The position numbers were made by a program, and so were the translations under genes. Positions 1-8,498 of a DNA stretch of 18,942 nucleotides are shown here, piece after piece (the stretch's first letter is position 1; each line of letters starts with the position of its first letter). Source of the stretch: Flavobacteriales bacterium UBA958 (GTDB lineage Bacteria > Bacteroidota > Bacteroidia > Flavobacteriales_D > Crocinitomicaceae); the NCBI GenBank assembly GCA_002293045.1, contig DBCM01000007.1, positions 3,844-22,785 on the forward strand, in the 5' to 3' direction. The notes below the pieces were generated by a model, which was given only the letters and a program-made list of their open reading frames with translations, was not told the origin of the DNA and made no database searches.

Positions 1-492
1 AAACAAGGCGTAACGCTTTTTGCTTCTCCTGCCTTGACCTTATTCTTACAAAGGGATGTGACCTTACATGATTTTAAAACAGACCCCCAATATTTAGACG
101 CCTTTGCGCAATTGGATGATTACGACATTTGGGGTGCCATTAAGGTATGGCAGCATCACGAGGACCGAATTTTGGCACTCTTGTGCAGTGGGTTGGTAAA
201 TCGAACCCTATTTAAAATTGAAATTTCAAAACAGCCCTTTCCGATTGACCGTATTTCACTCGAAAAAGAATTGGTTCGCAACCACTTTAATGTGGATTCA
301 GAAGGCTTAGATGATTTGGTATATCACGATTTACTGATGAATAAAGCCTATACCAACGATAAGCAAAACATCAATTTGCTTATGAAAAATGGTGCTGTAA
401 TTGATTTGGCGAAAGCGTCGGATAATCTGAATATCTCTGCATTAGCACATCCCGTTGAGAAATACTTCTTGTGTTATCCACAGCATCATTGA
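1..492 (+). CDS. HD-superfamily phosphohydrolase, C-terminal part (5' end outside window)
   Basis: The frame is open from the first base of the window to the TGA at 490-492, so this is the C-terminal portion (about 163 residues) of a longer protein. The visible start reads SPALTLFLQRDVTLHDF, followed by LDDYDIWGAIKVWQHHED. These stretches resemble the C-terminal region of COG1078-type HD phosphohydrolases (dGTPase-like/dNTP or nucleotide hydrolases) common in Bacteroidota. The catalytic HD motif lies upstream, outside the window, so activity cannot be judged. A TTG at 34 could be read as a start, but coding similarity continues upstream of it and I treat the gene as truncated by the window edge. 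Its stop overlaps the stop of the convergent gene by 7 bases. The family assignment is from recalled sequence character; the substrate is unknown. Confidence 0.75.
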   Translation, partial: KQGVTLFASPALTLFLQRDVTLHDFKTDPQYLDAFAQLDDYDIWGAIKVWQHHEDRILALLCSGLVNRTLFKIEISKQPFPIDRISLEKELVRNHFNVDSEGLDDLVYHDLLMNKAYTNDKQNINLLMKNGAVIDLAKASDNLNISALAHPVEKYFLCYPQHH

Positions 493-1118
493 CGTCCAAG
501 CTTACCCGCTTTCCAATCCTGAACTAACTTCGCCCACGAATATGGGTTGAATAAATTATTCGCCGGCAATTGCCCATTGGTATACAACTTGGTTAATCGT
601 TGGTTTTGAGCATATCCATAAGCGAGGGAAGCGTCATTGCTCATTTTTGCAGCTACAAAAGCCAAGGATTCTCCAGATAATTCCCGCTGAGCCCTGCGCA
701 TGGCGTCCTCATAAGGCCGCATCTCAACAAAATATCGAGCAAATTCGTCGCGAGATGGCCACGGGTGAACCACGACCTCAGGCATGTTCAGGGTGTCCGC
801 TTGCATCAAGTGCACAATGCTGTACCGATTGTCCGCTAACGTATCTGGTATGATATAACTCGAACTTGCGTACCCATAAAAGTTAAAAATCAAGGTGTCG
901 CCGGGAAAGGAAACTAGGGTAAAAAACCCGTAATAATCAGAAATAACCCCTTTTCGAATGGATTTATTCCACACTGTCGTATACGGAAGCGGTTCCAGGT
1001 TGTCCTCCGCAATGATAACCCCAGAAATTTGAAGCATGCTGGCCGTGTCAATGTGCGAACGCTGAGACCTGGCTGCAAGTGAAATAAGCAATATGAGACA
1101 AAGCGTCATCCATTTCAT
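486..1118 (-). CDS. secreted protein with carboxypeptidase-regulatory-like (CarboxypepD_reg) domain
   Basis: 210 residues. The N-terminus, MKWMTLCLILLISLAARSQ, is a clear signal peptide ending in the A-R-S-Q style common in Bacteroidota exported proteins. Residues about 30-105 (ISGVIIAEDNLEPLPYTTVW, then GVISDYYGFFTLV and GDTLIFNFYGYAS) have the pattern of a CarboxypepD_reg-like beta-sandwich, as found at the N-terminus of TonB-dependent receptors and in free-standing periplasmic proteins. After about residue 115 there is a helical, charged tail with no recognised domain and no barrel, so it is probably a small periplasmic or surface-attached protein of unknown role. It is convergent with the HD gene and divergent from guaB. 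A near-consensus -7 box (TAATCTTG, one mismatch) sits at 1132-1125 just upstream of the start. Confidence 0.75.
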   Translation of the reverse strand: MKWMTLCLILLISLAARSQRSHIDTASMLQISGVIIAEDNLEPLPYTTVWNKSIRKGVISDYYGFFTLVSFPGDTLIFNFYGYASSSYIIPDTLADNRYSIVHLMQADTLNMPEVVVHPWPSRDEFARYFVEMRPYEDAMRRAQRELSGESLAFVAAKMSNDASLAYGYAQNQRLTKLYTNGQLPANNLFNPYSWAKLVQDWKAGKLGRQ

Positions 1119-1215
1119 AGGTTACAAGATTAATGAAAAAAGCGCAGGAAAAGGGTGATTTTAATTTAATTAACATTTCAAGTTCCCTTCACTAAAATAA
1201 TCCCCTGAAATTTAG

Positions 1216-1223
1216 TATTTTTG
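1216..1223 (+). promoter_or_regulatory. Bacteroidota-type -7 promoter element for guaB
   Basis: TATTTTTG is an exact match to TAnnTTTG, the -7 consensus of the primary sigma factor in Bacteroidota. It lies 27 bases before the ATG at 1251, implying a short leader. I see no convincing TTG -33 element at the usual distance. The rest of the 1119-1250 intergenic region is AT-rich, includes a TTAATTAA palindrome, and carries a weaker -7-like box for the divergent gene. Confidence 0.55.
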
Positions 1224-1250
1224 CGAGAATTTATTGCTTTAGATTCAAAC

Positions 1251-2723
1251 ATGTCACTAACCAATTTAACCCAAATTACTGAAGGCCTCACGTTCGATGA
1301 TGTGCTGTTGGTACCTGCGTTTTCTCAAGTATTGCCTCGAGAAGTCGTCTTACAAAGTCGCTTCTCAAGAAACATCATCGTAAATGCGCCAGTGGTGTCA
1401 TCCGCGATGGATACCGTTACCGAACATCGCCTTGCAATTGCCATTGCGCAGCAAGGGGGAATTGGAGTAGTCCATAAAAACATGACCATTGCCGAACAGG
1501 CCATCGAAGTACGCAAAGTAAAGCGCTCGGAGAGCGGGATGATTATAGATCCAATTACCCTTTCGGAATCTGCCACCGTGGGAGATGCCTTAGAGTTGAT
1601 GAAGGAGAATAGCATTGGTGGTATTCCTGTGGTTGATGAAATTCGCTGCTTGAAAGGCATTGTAACTAACCGCGATTTGCGTTTTGAACGCGAATTGTCT
1701 AAACCAATATTAGAGGTCATGACCTCTACCAATTTAATCACCACAAAAGATGGAACTGACTTAGCTACGGCAGAAACGATTCTTCAGCAGAATCGAATTG
1801 AAAAGCTTCCTGTGGTTGATTTAGAGGGCCGATTAATTGGCTTAATTACGTATCGTGACATCATTAAAGTTAAAGAACATCCGCTTTCTTGTAAAGACAA
1901 TTTAGGTCGACTTCGAGTGGCTGCAGCCATCGGTATTGCAGACGATACCATGGAGCGCGTAAAAGCCCTCGTTGAGGCAGGGGTGGATGCAGTAGTGATT
2001 GATACGGCTCATGCGCACACCGCAGGGGTAGTGAAACAGTTGAAAGGCATCAAAGAAATATATCCAACCTTAGAAGTGGTAGTAGGGAATATTGCTACAG
2101 GTGAAGCCGCTCGCTTTTTAGTAGAAGCAGGGGCAGATGCCGTCAAAGTGGGTATCGGTCCGGGTTCAATCTGCACCACGCGTATCATTGCAGGGGTGGG
2201 TGTTCCTCAGTTAACTGCCGTTAATGAAGTTGCTAAGGCGATTGAAGGCAGCGGTGTGTCGGTAATTGCAGACGGAGGGATTCGATACACCGGTGATATT
2301 GTTAAAGCCATTGCCGCAGGGGCGGACAGTGTAATGCTTGGTGGAATGTTTGCCGGCGTAGAGGAATCTCCCGGGGAAACCATCATTTATGAAGGCCGTA
2401 AATTCAAAACATACCGGGGAATGGGTTCGTTAGAAGCCATGCAAAAGGGATCAAAAGATCGCTATTTCCAATCCGGAGAAGAAAATATTAAGAAATTAGT
2501 CCCCGAAGGTATTTCTGGACGTGTGCCATTTAAAGGACAACTCCTGGAGGTAATGTACCAAATTACCGGCGGTTTGCGCGCGGGAATGGGGTATTGCGGA
2601 GCAAAATCAATCGCCGATTTAAAAGGGGCACGTTTTGTTCGAATTACCTCAGCTGGTGTGCGTGAATCCCACCCACATGATGTAACCATCACTCGAGAAG
2701 CACCGAATTATAGTTTAAAATAA
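1251..2723 (+). CDS. guaB: inosine-5'-monophosphate dehydrogenase
   Basis: 490 residues, the usual length for bacterial IMPDH. It oxidises IMP to XMP with NAD+, the committed step of GMP synthesis, as a cytosolic tetramer. The (beta/alpha)8 catalytic domain starts with LTFDDVLLVPAFSQVLPR. It is interrupted by a tandem CBS (Bateman) module at about residues 97-207 and resumes with GRLRVAAAIG. The active-site loop GPGSICTTR carries the nucleophile Cys308, the flap carries the Arg404-Tyr405 dyad (KDRYFQ), and YRGMGSLEAM is the IMP-binding flap segment. I place the start at ATG 1251. An in-frame TTG at 1221 would overlap the -7 element and add ten residues the family does not need. It leads the rightward block; the next gene starts 14 bases after its stop. 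Confidence 0.97.
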   Translation: MSLTNLTQITEGLTFDDVLLVPAFSQVLPREVVLQSRFSRNIIVNAPVVSSAMDTVTEHRLAIAIAQQGGIGVVHKNMTIAEQAIEVRKVKRSESGMIIDPITLSESATVGDALELMKENSIGGIPVVDEIRCLKGIVTNRDLRFERELSKPILEVMTSTNLITTKDGTDLATAETILQQNRIEKLPVVDLEGRLIGLITYRDIIKVKEHPLSCKDNLGRLRVAAAIGIADDTMERVKALVEAGVDAVVIDTAHAHTAGVVKQLKGIKEIYPTLEVVVGNIATGEAARFLVEAGADAVKVGIGPGSICTTRIIAGVGVPQLTAVNEVAKAIEGSGVSVIADGGIRYTGDIVKAIAAGADSVMLGGMFAGVEESPGETIIYEGRKFKTYRGMGSLEAMQKGSKDRYFQSGEENIKKLVPEGISGRVPFKGQLLEVMYQITGGLRAGMGYCGAKSIADLKGARFVRITSAGVRESHPHDVTITREAPNYSLK

Positions 2724-2737
2724 ACCATCAAACACCC

Positions 2738-4690
2738 ATGAAAAGAATAGTATTTGGAATTTTAACGCTCGTTTTTTCCTTGGCTTATGGTCAGAAAGAT
2801 CCGGTTATCCTGAAGGTGAACGGAGAGAAAATTACAAAAAGTGAATTCTTGCAAATTTATTTGAAGAACAATCCGAATCCAAAATATGACCAAGCTTCCA
2901 TGGATGAGTACATGGATTTGTTCAAAAAATTTAAATTAAAAGTAATTGAGGCAGAAGCCCTGGGATATGATACCATACCGAAGTTAAAGCGGGAGTTCGA
3001 AGGATACAAGCGACAATTAGCCATTCCTTATTTAATTGATTCTGCGCAAAATGATAGCTTGGTGCGTGAGGCCTACTTCAGAACAGTAAATGAAGTCCGA
3101 TGTTCGCATATTCTCGTGAAATTGGATCCATCCGCAACGCCTGCAGATACGCTTGCTGCATATAATCGAATTCTTGCCCTCAAGGCGCGCATCGATAAAG
3201 GAGAGGATTTCGCCTCGGTTGCTCGAATGAAAAACGGCTCTGATGATCCGTCTGCTGCGAATAACGGAGGAGATTTAGGCTACTTTACTGCATTCCAAAT
3301 GGTCTATCCTTTTGAGGACATGGCCTACAAAACTCCGGTTGGTAATGTTTCCGTTCCGTTCAAAACCCGTTTTGGATACCACATTTTGAAAACAACCGGT
3401 CTTCGTCCCTCCCGTGGTTCCATTAAAACGGCTCATCTCATGATCAACGTGGCCAAAGATGCGGATCAAACAACCAAGGATAACGCAAAAAAGAAAATCG
3501 ATGAAATTTACCAAAAGCTGAAAGACGGGGCTAAATGGGAGGAAATGGTTGCCATGTATTCTGAAGATCCGGGGACCAGTAAAAAAGGCGGCGAATTACC
3601 CATGTTCGGATCAGGTACCACCCAACGTATGGTTCCTGAATTTGAAGAGGTAGCCTTTGCGCTACAGGCCGACGGAGAGTTTAGTTCCCCCTTGAAAACA
3701 AACTACGGCTACCACATCATTAAGCGCTTAGAGCGCAAAGACGTGGCATCGTTTGAATCCCTAAAAAAGGAATTGCAAACCAAGGTAAATAAGGACGAAC
3801 GTTCCAAGAAAACACAAAATTCTTTTGTGAGAAAATTGAAGGCGAAATATAATTACATCGCGGGTCCTTCAGAAAACTTAGTGTGGTTTGAAACCAATTT
3901 GGATTCCACGTATTTTATGGGGAAATGGAATGCCTCAGGATTGAAGTCGAATAAAACACTCTTTACGCTCGATGGGGTTTCTTTTGGTCAACAACAATTT
4001 GCCCGCTATTTAGAGAAAAACTACCGTGCACTGAAAAAGGATGAAGGGAAAATGACGGTGGCTAGTCAGTATGTAAATTGGGAAAAATCGGCGATATTGG
4101 AGTATGAGGAACGCCTACTTCCCGCAAAATATCCAGACTACAAAGCGCTTACCAATGAGTATCACGATGGAATTTTATTATATGAAGTAATGTCGGATAA
4201 AGTTTGGAATAAAGCGGTTAAAGATACGGCTGGACTTCGCGCTTATTTCTTAGCTAATCGCGACAATTACATGTGGCCTGCGCGCCTTGAGGCGACGGTA
4301 TATGAGTGTTTGAGTCTGGGAGTTGCCAATGAAGTTGCTTCCATGATCATCAACGATACCATCACTTCAAAACATGTAATCGAGAAAATCAATAAGGATT
4401 CGGAATTGAATCTAAAGGTGAAAATGAACAAGTTTGACCCAGAAACTACCGCGTTCATGAAAGGTAAATCCTTGGCAATGGGAGTGAATAACACGTATGA
4501 GTTTGATGGGAAGCTTTACGTGGTTAAGGTGACGAATATGCTGCCGGTAATGAGAAAGGAATTCAGTGAAGCAAAAGGTTCTGCTACCTCGGATTATCAA
4601 AATTTCTTGGAGAAAAATTGGCTTGACAGTTTAACTTCGAAATATAAGGTTAAAGTCAATAAAAAAGTGCTTTATAACCTCGGGAAGTAA
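2738..4690 (+). CDS. periplasmic peptidyl-prolyl isomerase with two parvulin domains
   Basis: 650 residues. A signal peptide (MKRIVFGILTLVFSLAYGQ) sends it to the periplasm. Residues 20-115 form a SurA/PpiD-like helical chaperone segment (VILKVNGEKITKSEFLQIY). Two PpiC-type rotamase domains follow, at about 121-220 (RCSHILVKL to FGYHILKTT) and 230-331 (TAHLMINV to YGYHIIKRL), each with the GG-D/E-L glycine turn and the terminal YHI motif of parvulins. The last ~310 residues are a long, lineage-specific chaperone-like region with no recognised domain. The likely role is folding of outer-membrane or secreted proteins (inferred from family). It is 14 bases downstream of guaB, and its TAA shares one base with the next ATG (TAATG), which suggests translational coupling with the SurA-like partner. 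Confidence 0.92.
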   Translation: MKRIVFGILTLVFSLAYGQKDPVILKVNGEKITKSEFLQIYLKNNPNPKYDQASMDEYMDLFKKFKLKVIEAEALGYDTIPKLKREFEGYKRQLAIPYLIDSAQNDSLVREAYFRTVNEVRCSHILVKLDPSATPADTLAAYNRILALKARIDKGEDFASVARMKNGSDDPSAANNGGDLGYFTAFQMVYPFEDMAYKTPVGNVSVPFKTRFGYHILKTTGLRPSRGSIKTAHLMINVAKDADQTTKDNAKKKIDEIYQKLKDGAKWEEMVAMYSEDPGTSKKGGELPMFGSGTTQRMVPEFEEVAFALQADGEFSSPLKTNYGYHIIKRLERKDVASFESLKKELQTKVNKDERSKKTQNSFVRKLKAKYNYIAGPSENLVWFETNLDSTYFMGKWNASGLKSNKTLFTLDGVSFGQQQFARYLEKNYRALKKDEGKMTVASQYVNWEKSAILEYEERLLPAKYPDYKALTNEYHDGILLYEVMSDKVWNKAVKDTAGLRAYFLANRDNYMWPARLEATVYECLSLGVANEVASMIINDTITSKHVIEKINKDSELNLKVKMNKFDPETTAFMKGKSLAMGVNNTYEFDGKLYVVKVTNMLPVMRKEFSEAKGSATSDYQNFLEKNWLDSLTSKYKVKVNKKVLYNLGK

Positions 4691-6036
4691 TGAGGGTATA
4701 TGTGCTTTATTTGGTGATTTTTTGTGTAAACCTTGTACAGGCGCAACCCCGTGTCTTAGATAAAATTGCTGCACAAATTGGAGACAACATCATTTTGCTT
4801 TCAGACTTAAAAGTTCAAGAGATGCAGGCCAGAGAGGCCAATGTGGCCATTGACAGCTCTTTCAGTTGCCGCATGCTCGAAGAGTTGATGATTGAACAAG
4901 TGCTTGTGAACCAAGCAAAACTCGATAGCGTAATAATCCCCGATGAGCAAGTAGACGCCGATATGGAAAATCGCTTGCGTTTAATTCAACAACAAATGGG
5001 AGGACGTCAAAAACTTGAGGAGTTTTATGGCATGACGTACAGCGAAATTAAAGACAAGTTTCGGGAATCTATTCGTTCGAAAATGCTCGCAGATGAAATG
5101 CGAAATACAATAACCGGCGTGCTGAGTGTTACTCCAAAGGAGGTTTCCTCATTTTTTAATTCCCTTCCTGCGGATAGCATTCCTTTTATCAATATGCAAT
5201 TGGGATTTCAGCAAATTGTGATTTATCCGGAAATCACCAAAGCGGATAAAAAAACAGCCTATGAGAAACTGGCAGGCTTGAGAAATGAAATCGTGGTCTC
5301 TGGTAAATCCTTTGAGTCCATTGCTCGCCTGTACTCTATGGATCCAGGAAGTGCGCCTATGGGGGGTAAAATTGCCGCTACCAAAGGCATGATGGTGCCC
5401 CAATTTGAATCGACAGTCTTTAAATTGAAGCCCAATGAGGTTTCTGAAATTATTGAAACGGAATTCGGTTATCACATTATTAAATTACTTTCCCGTGCGG
5501 GGGAGGATTTCGTGTGCTTGCACGTATTGATTCGTCCGGAATTCAGCATTCAAGCGGTTAATCGGGCCTCTCAGCGCATGGATTCTTGCTACAGAATGTT
5601 GAAGATGAATGAACTGACGTGGGAGCAAGCGGTTTCAAGGTTTTCTAACGATGCCGGGACCAAACAAAATAAAGGAATCATTACTAATCCTAAAAATGCT
5701 TCCCAAATGTGGGACATGAGTGATTTGAATGAGATTGATCAACAGATTTATTTATTAACTGATGCCATGGAAGAAGGGGATGTTACTCAACCCAACCTGT
5801 ACATGGATTTTATGACGCGAGAACAAGGGATTAGAATTGTTCGTCTAATGAAGCGTATTCCTGCACACAAAGCAAATTTAAGCGAAGATTATGCCCTGAT
5901 AAAACAAGCGGCTGAAAACGATAAACGAACCCGCATTTTAAAGGAGTGGGTAGATGCTAAACTTGGTAATGCCTATATTCGAATCGATGCGGAATTTCAA
6001 GGATGTTCGTATCAGCATAACTGGATAAATAACTAA
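4690..6036 (+). CDS. surA: SurA-like periplasmic chaperone / peptidyl-prolyl isomerase
   Basis: 448 residues, close to the ~430 of E. coli SurA. The signal peptide ends VNLVQAQ. The N-terminal SurA segment VLDKIAAQIGDNIILLSDL (residues 22-40) is characteristic, and the helical chaperone body runs to about 150. One intact parvulin domain spans about 173-267 (QQIVIYPEI to FGYHIIKLL). A second, more diverged rotamase-like region spans about 276-388 and lacks the clean YHI ending, as one SurA domain often does. The expected role is periplasmic holding and folding of outer-membrane barrels on the way to the BAM complex. It is coupled by a 1-base overlap to the upstream two-parvulin protein and is followed after 4 bases by moxR. 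The symbol rests on family similarity and could equally be left generic. Confidence 0.88.
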   Translation: MRVYVLYLVIFCVNLVQAQPRVLDKIAAQIGDNIILLSDLKVQEMQAREANVAIDSSFSCRMLEELMIEQVLVNQAKLDSVIIPDEQVDADMENRLRLIQQQMGGRQKLEEFYGMTYSEIKDKFRESIRSKMLADEMRNTITGVLSVTPKEVSSFFNSLPADSIPFINMQLGFQQIVIYPEITKADKKTAYEKLAGLRNEIVVSGKSFESIARLYSMDPGSAPMGGKIAATKGMMVPQFESTVFKLKPNEVSEIIETEFGYHIIKLLSRAGEDFVCLHVLIRPEFSIQAVNRASQRMDSCYRMLKMNELTWEQAVSRFSNDAGTKQNKGIITNPKNASQMWDMSDLNEIDQQIYLLTDAMEEGDVTQPNLYMDFMTREQGIRIVRLMKRIPAHKANLSEDYALIKQAAENDKRTRILKEWVDAKLGNAYIRIDAEFQGCSYQHNWINN

Positions 6037-6040
6037 CCCA

Positions 6041-6994
6041 ATGAATGATTCAGAGAAATTACTTGCCTTAAGTGCAAGCTATAAAGACCTTAAAGCTGAA
6101 ATCCATAAAGTGATTATTGGCCAAGAGGATGTGGTTGATCAGGTGTTGATTTCCATGTTTTCCGGTGGACATTGCTTGCTGATTGGTGTGCCAGGTTTGG
6201 CGAAAACACTCTTGGTTAATACCATTTCAAGCGCCTTAGGCATTGGATTCAATCGCATCCAATTTACCCCAGATTTAATGCCCTCCGACATCGTGGGTTC
6301 TGAGATTTTAGATGAATCACGGAATTTTAAGTTTATCCAAGGCCCTCTTTTTACAAACATGGTCCTTGCGGATGAAATTAACCGAACTCCTCCTAAAACA
6401 CAATCCGCCCTGTTAGAAGCCATGCAAGAACGACGAGTAACTGCTGCAGGAACCAGCTACGTGCTTCCAAAACCGTTTTTTGTGTTAGCGACGCAAAACC
6501 CAATCGAGCAGGAAGGAACATATCCCTTGCCAGAGGCACAACTCGACCGTTTCATGTTTAATGTTTGGGTGGATTACCCGGTTTACGAAGATGAATTAAC
6601 CATCGTTAAAGCCACGACCACCGACTCAACAATAACCGTGAATCCTGTAGTTTCAGGCGCAGAAATCTTAGATTATCAATCCCTAATTCGACGCATTCCC
6701 GTAGCGGATAACGTGTTGGAATACGCCGTTAAATTAGTGGCTAAAACACGGGTAAATTCTCCATACGTAGATGAGCTGACTAAGAAATATATCACATGGG
6801 GAGCAGGCCCAAGAGCATCCCAATATTTGGTGTTGGGGGCCAAGTGCCATGCCGCATTAAATGGAAAATTTTCACCGGATATTGAGGACGTTAAAGCCGT
6901 TGCCGCCCCGATTTTACGCCATCGCTTGGTACGTAACTACAAGGCAGAAGCCGACGGGTTTTCTATGGATAAAATCATAGCCTCGCTGCTGTAA
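6041..6994 (+). CDS. MoxR-family AAA+ ATPase
   Basis: 317 residues, normal for MoxR proteins. The Walker A motif GVPGLAKT lies at 49-56, Walker B VLADEIN at 108-114 (D111, E112), sensor 1 ATQNPIEQEG near 150, and the sensor 2 type motif GAGPRAS near 254. MoxR ATPases act as chaperone-like remodelers of von Willebrand factor A (VWA) and DUF58 partners, often for metal insertion, envelope stress or cell-surface assembly. Here no DUF58, VWA/BatA or transglutaminase gene follows. The neighbours are two SurA-type chaperones upstream and a TPR protein downstream. That makes an envelope-folding connection plausible, but this is inference from position. The gene begins 4 bases after surA and is followed by a 100-base stretch with a perfect inverted repeat. 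Confidence 0.93.
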   Translation: MNDSEKLLALSASYKDLKAEIHKVIIGQEDVVDQVLISMFSGGHCLLIGVPGLAKTLLVNTISSALGIGFNRIQFTPDLMPSDIVGSEILDESRNFKFIQGPLFTNMVLADEINRTPPKTQSALLEAMQERRVTAAGTSYVLPKPFFVLATQNPIEQEGTYPLPEAQLDRFMFNVWVDYPVYEDELTIVKATTTDSTITVNPVVSGAEILDYQSLIRRIPVADNVLEYAVKLVAKTRVNSPYVDELTKKYITWGAGPRASQYLVLGAKCHAALNGKFSPDIEDVKAVAAPILRHRLVRNYKAEADGFSMDKIIASLL

Positions 6995-6998
6995 TTCA

Positions 6999-7031
6999 CT
7001 TTTCAACAATACACAGCATTTTGTTGAAAAG
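6999..7031 (+). terminator. perfect 11-bp inverted repeat after moxR (possible terminator or mRNA 3'-end hairpin)
   Basis: The arms CTTTTCAACAA (6999-7009) and TTGTTGAAAAG (7021-7031) are exact reverse complements, separated by an 11-base loop, and start 5 bases after the moxR stop. There is no T-run downstream on either strand, so it is not a textbook intrinsic terminator. It could be a weak terminator, an mRNA-stabilising 3' hairpin or an operator. It occupies the only sizeable gap (100 bases, if the next gene starts at 7095) inside the rightward block. Confidence 0.45.
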
Positions 7032-7094
7032 AAAGGGGGCAACTTTTAGGTGACCCGAATCGAATGTCCTACTTTCGTTAAAAGCGATTTGGAC

Positions 7095-8498
7095 ATGTTC
7101 GAGGACGACGATGATGATGCACAATTTGAGGGTCAGTTACAAGGGGATCTAGCACTGTTCGAGTCCTTTTTGTCGGGTAATACCCTTGGGTTTATCGACA
7201 GCGATCGCATGGAGGCGCTCATTGATCATTATTTTTCTGAAGGTGATTTTATAAAAGCCAAACGTGCTGCAGAAATTGCAGATGCCAACTTCAGCTACAA
7301 TCCCGTATTTAAATTGCGTATTGCTCAATCGTTGAGTGGGCTAAAATCTTACGCTGATGCCATTACCTTACTTGCCACGCTTGAACAAACCGGATTACCC
7401 CAATTTGAAGTTTGGGTTACCTATGGAACTATATTCAGTGAAATGGGAGATTTTTCATCCGCAATTCATTACTTGTCGATGGCCTTGCCTTTGGCAGACG
7501 AACCGGATCAAATTGAAATTTACCTGGATATTTCCTTTGCCTATCAGAAACTGAAAGACATGGATGCCAGCATTGAAGTGCTCTCGAAAGGATTGGAGAA
7601 AAATCCGAATTCGGAATCGATGCTTTATGAATTGGCGTTTACCTTTGACCGAGTAGGGAGATATCAAGATTCCATACATACCTATGAGCGCTACTTGGAA
7701 GAAAATCCCTATGCGAACATGGCTTGGTATAACTTGGGGAATGCCTATTCTAAACTGGAGGACTTTGACAAAGCCATATGGGCTTATGACTATTCTATCT
7801 TGATTTTTGATGAGTTTGCTCCTTCCCATTTTAATATGGGCAATGCCTATCTTTCTTTGGGGAAGTATTTTCAAGCAATCGAGCGCTTTAAGACAGTCTT
7901 GAGCTTGGAGGGTGACGACCCGATGGCTTTATGTTATTTGGGAGAGGCGCACGAGCAATTAAAAGAATATGATATCGCTCTGAATTATTATCGCCTAAGT
8001 CTTGAGCTCGATCCAAGCATTTACGAAGCATGGTTAGGAATCGGAATTATTACTGACATTCAAGGAAAAACCAAAGAAGCCATTGCGATTATACAAAAGG
8101 CTCTATCGTGTGATCCGCTAAATGCCTCTGTAAATTTAGTGCTGGCGAATGCGTATCATAAAGTAGATAACTTGGACCAAGCGCGATATTACTTCGGGCA
8201 AGCATTGGAATTGGATTGGGAAGATGAAGAAATTTTGAGGGATTATGTCTTCTTTTTACTTGAACAAGGTCCCATTCAAGCACTCGAATTGTTAGAGGAT
8301 TTCCAAATGGAGCTCGCGAATAATCCAGAATATTTACTCCTTTTCACGCATACCTTGGTTCATTTAAATCGTATGCCTGAGGCTATTTTATTGTTCTCCT
8401 CCTTAGTGGCTTTGAGTCGAGAACAAGCGCAGTACTTACTGGATTGGAACCCGGCCCTTCAAAGTCACAAAGATTTTGTAACTTTGTTCCATGAGTAA
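7095..8498 (+). CDS. tetratricopeptide-repeat protein with acidic N-terminus
   Basis: 467 residues from the ATG at 7095. The frame could also open at a GTG at 7050, which directly follows a TAG, but the 7095 start puts the acidic head MFEDDDDDAQFEG first, as I recall for relatives in Bacteroidota. A near-consensus -7-like box (TACTTTCG, 7070-7077) also falls between the two. No signal peptide or membrane segment is visible, so it is probably cytosolic. From about base 7390 to 8230 there are roughly eight consecutive 34-residue TPR units, for example AWYNLGNAYSKLEDFDKAI and SHFNMGNAYLSLGKYFQAI, forming a protein-binding superhelix. The partner is unknown. Its stop overlaps the comA start by 8 bases (ATGAGTAA), indicating translational coupling and perhaps a shared process with ComA. 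Confidence 0.85.
   Translation: MFEDDDDDAQFEGQLQGDLALFESFLSGNTLGFIDSDRMEALIDHYFSEGDFIKAKRAAEIADANFSYNPVFKLRIAQSLSGLKSYADAITLLATLEQTGLPQFEVWVTYGTIFSEMGDFSSAIHYLSMALPLADEPDQIEIYLDISFAYQKLKDMDASIEVLSKGLEKNPNSESMLYELAFTFDRVGRYQDSIHTYERYLEENPYANMAWYNLGNAYSKLEDFDKAIWAYDYSILIFDEFAPSHFNMGNAYLSLGKYFQAIERFKTVLSLEGDDPMALCYLGEAHEQLKEYDIALNYYRLSLELDPSIYEAWLGIGIITDIQGKTKEAIAIIQKALSCDPLNASVNLVLANAYHKVDNLDQARYYFGQALELDWEDEEILRDYVFFLLEQGPIQALELLEDFQMELANNPEYLLLFTHTLVHLNRMPEAILLFSSLVALSREQAQYLLDWNPALQSHKDFVTLFHE

Noticed and set aside
647..853. Plus-strand 68-codon cysteine-rich frame within the CarboxypepD-like gene
   Set aside because: The cysteines (CSGCPLASSAQCCTDC) look attractive, but the frame lies inside a gene with a clear signal peptide on the other strand and has no promoter of its own.
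1162..1180. TTAATTAA palindrome in the guaB upstream region as an operator
   Set aside because: A short AT-rich palindrome is expected by chance in an AT-rich intergenic region, and no second copy is positioned around it.
1325..1744. 139-codon open frame antisense to guaB
   Set aside because: It lies wholly within the strongly conserved guaB coding region, has no promoter or family resemblance, and its composition is that of an antisense shadow.
7455..7874. 139-codon open frame antisense to the TPR repeats
   Set aside because: It arises from the periodic TPR coding sequence on the other strand; the apparent protein has no recognisable features.
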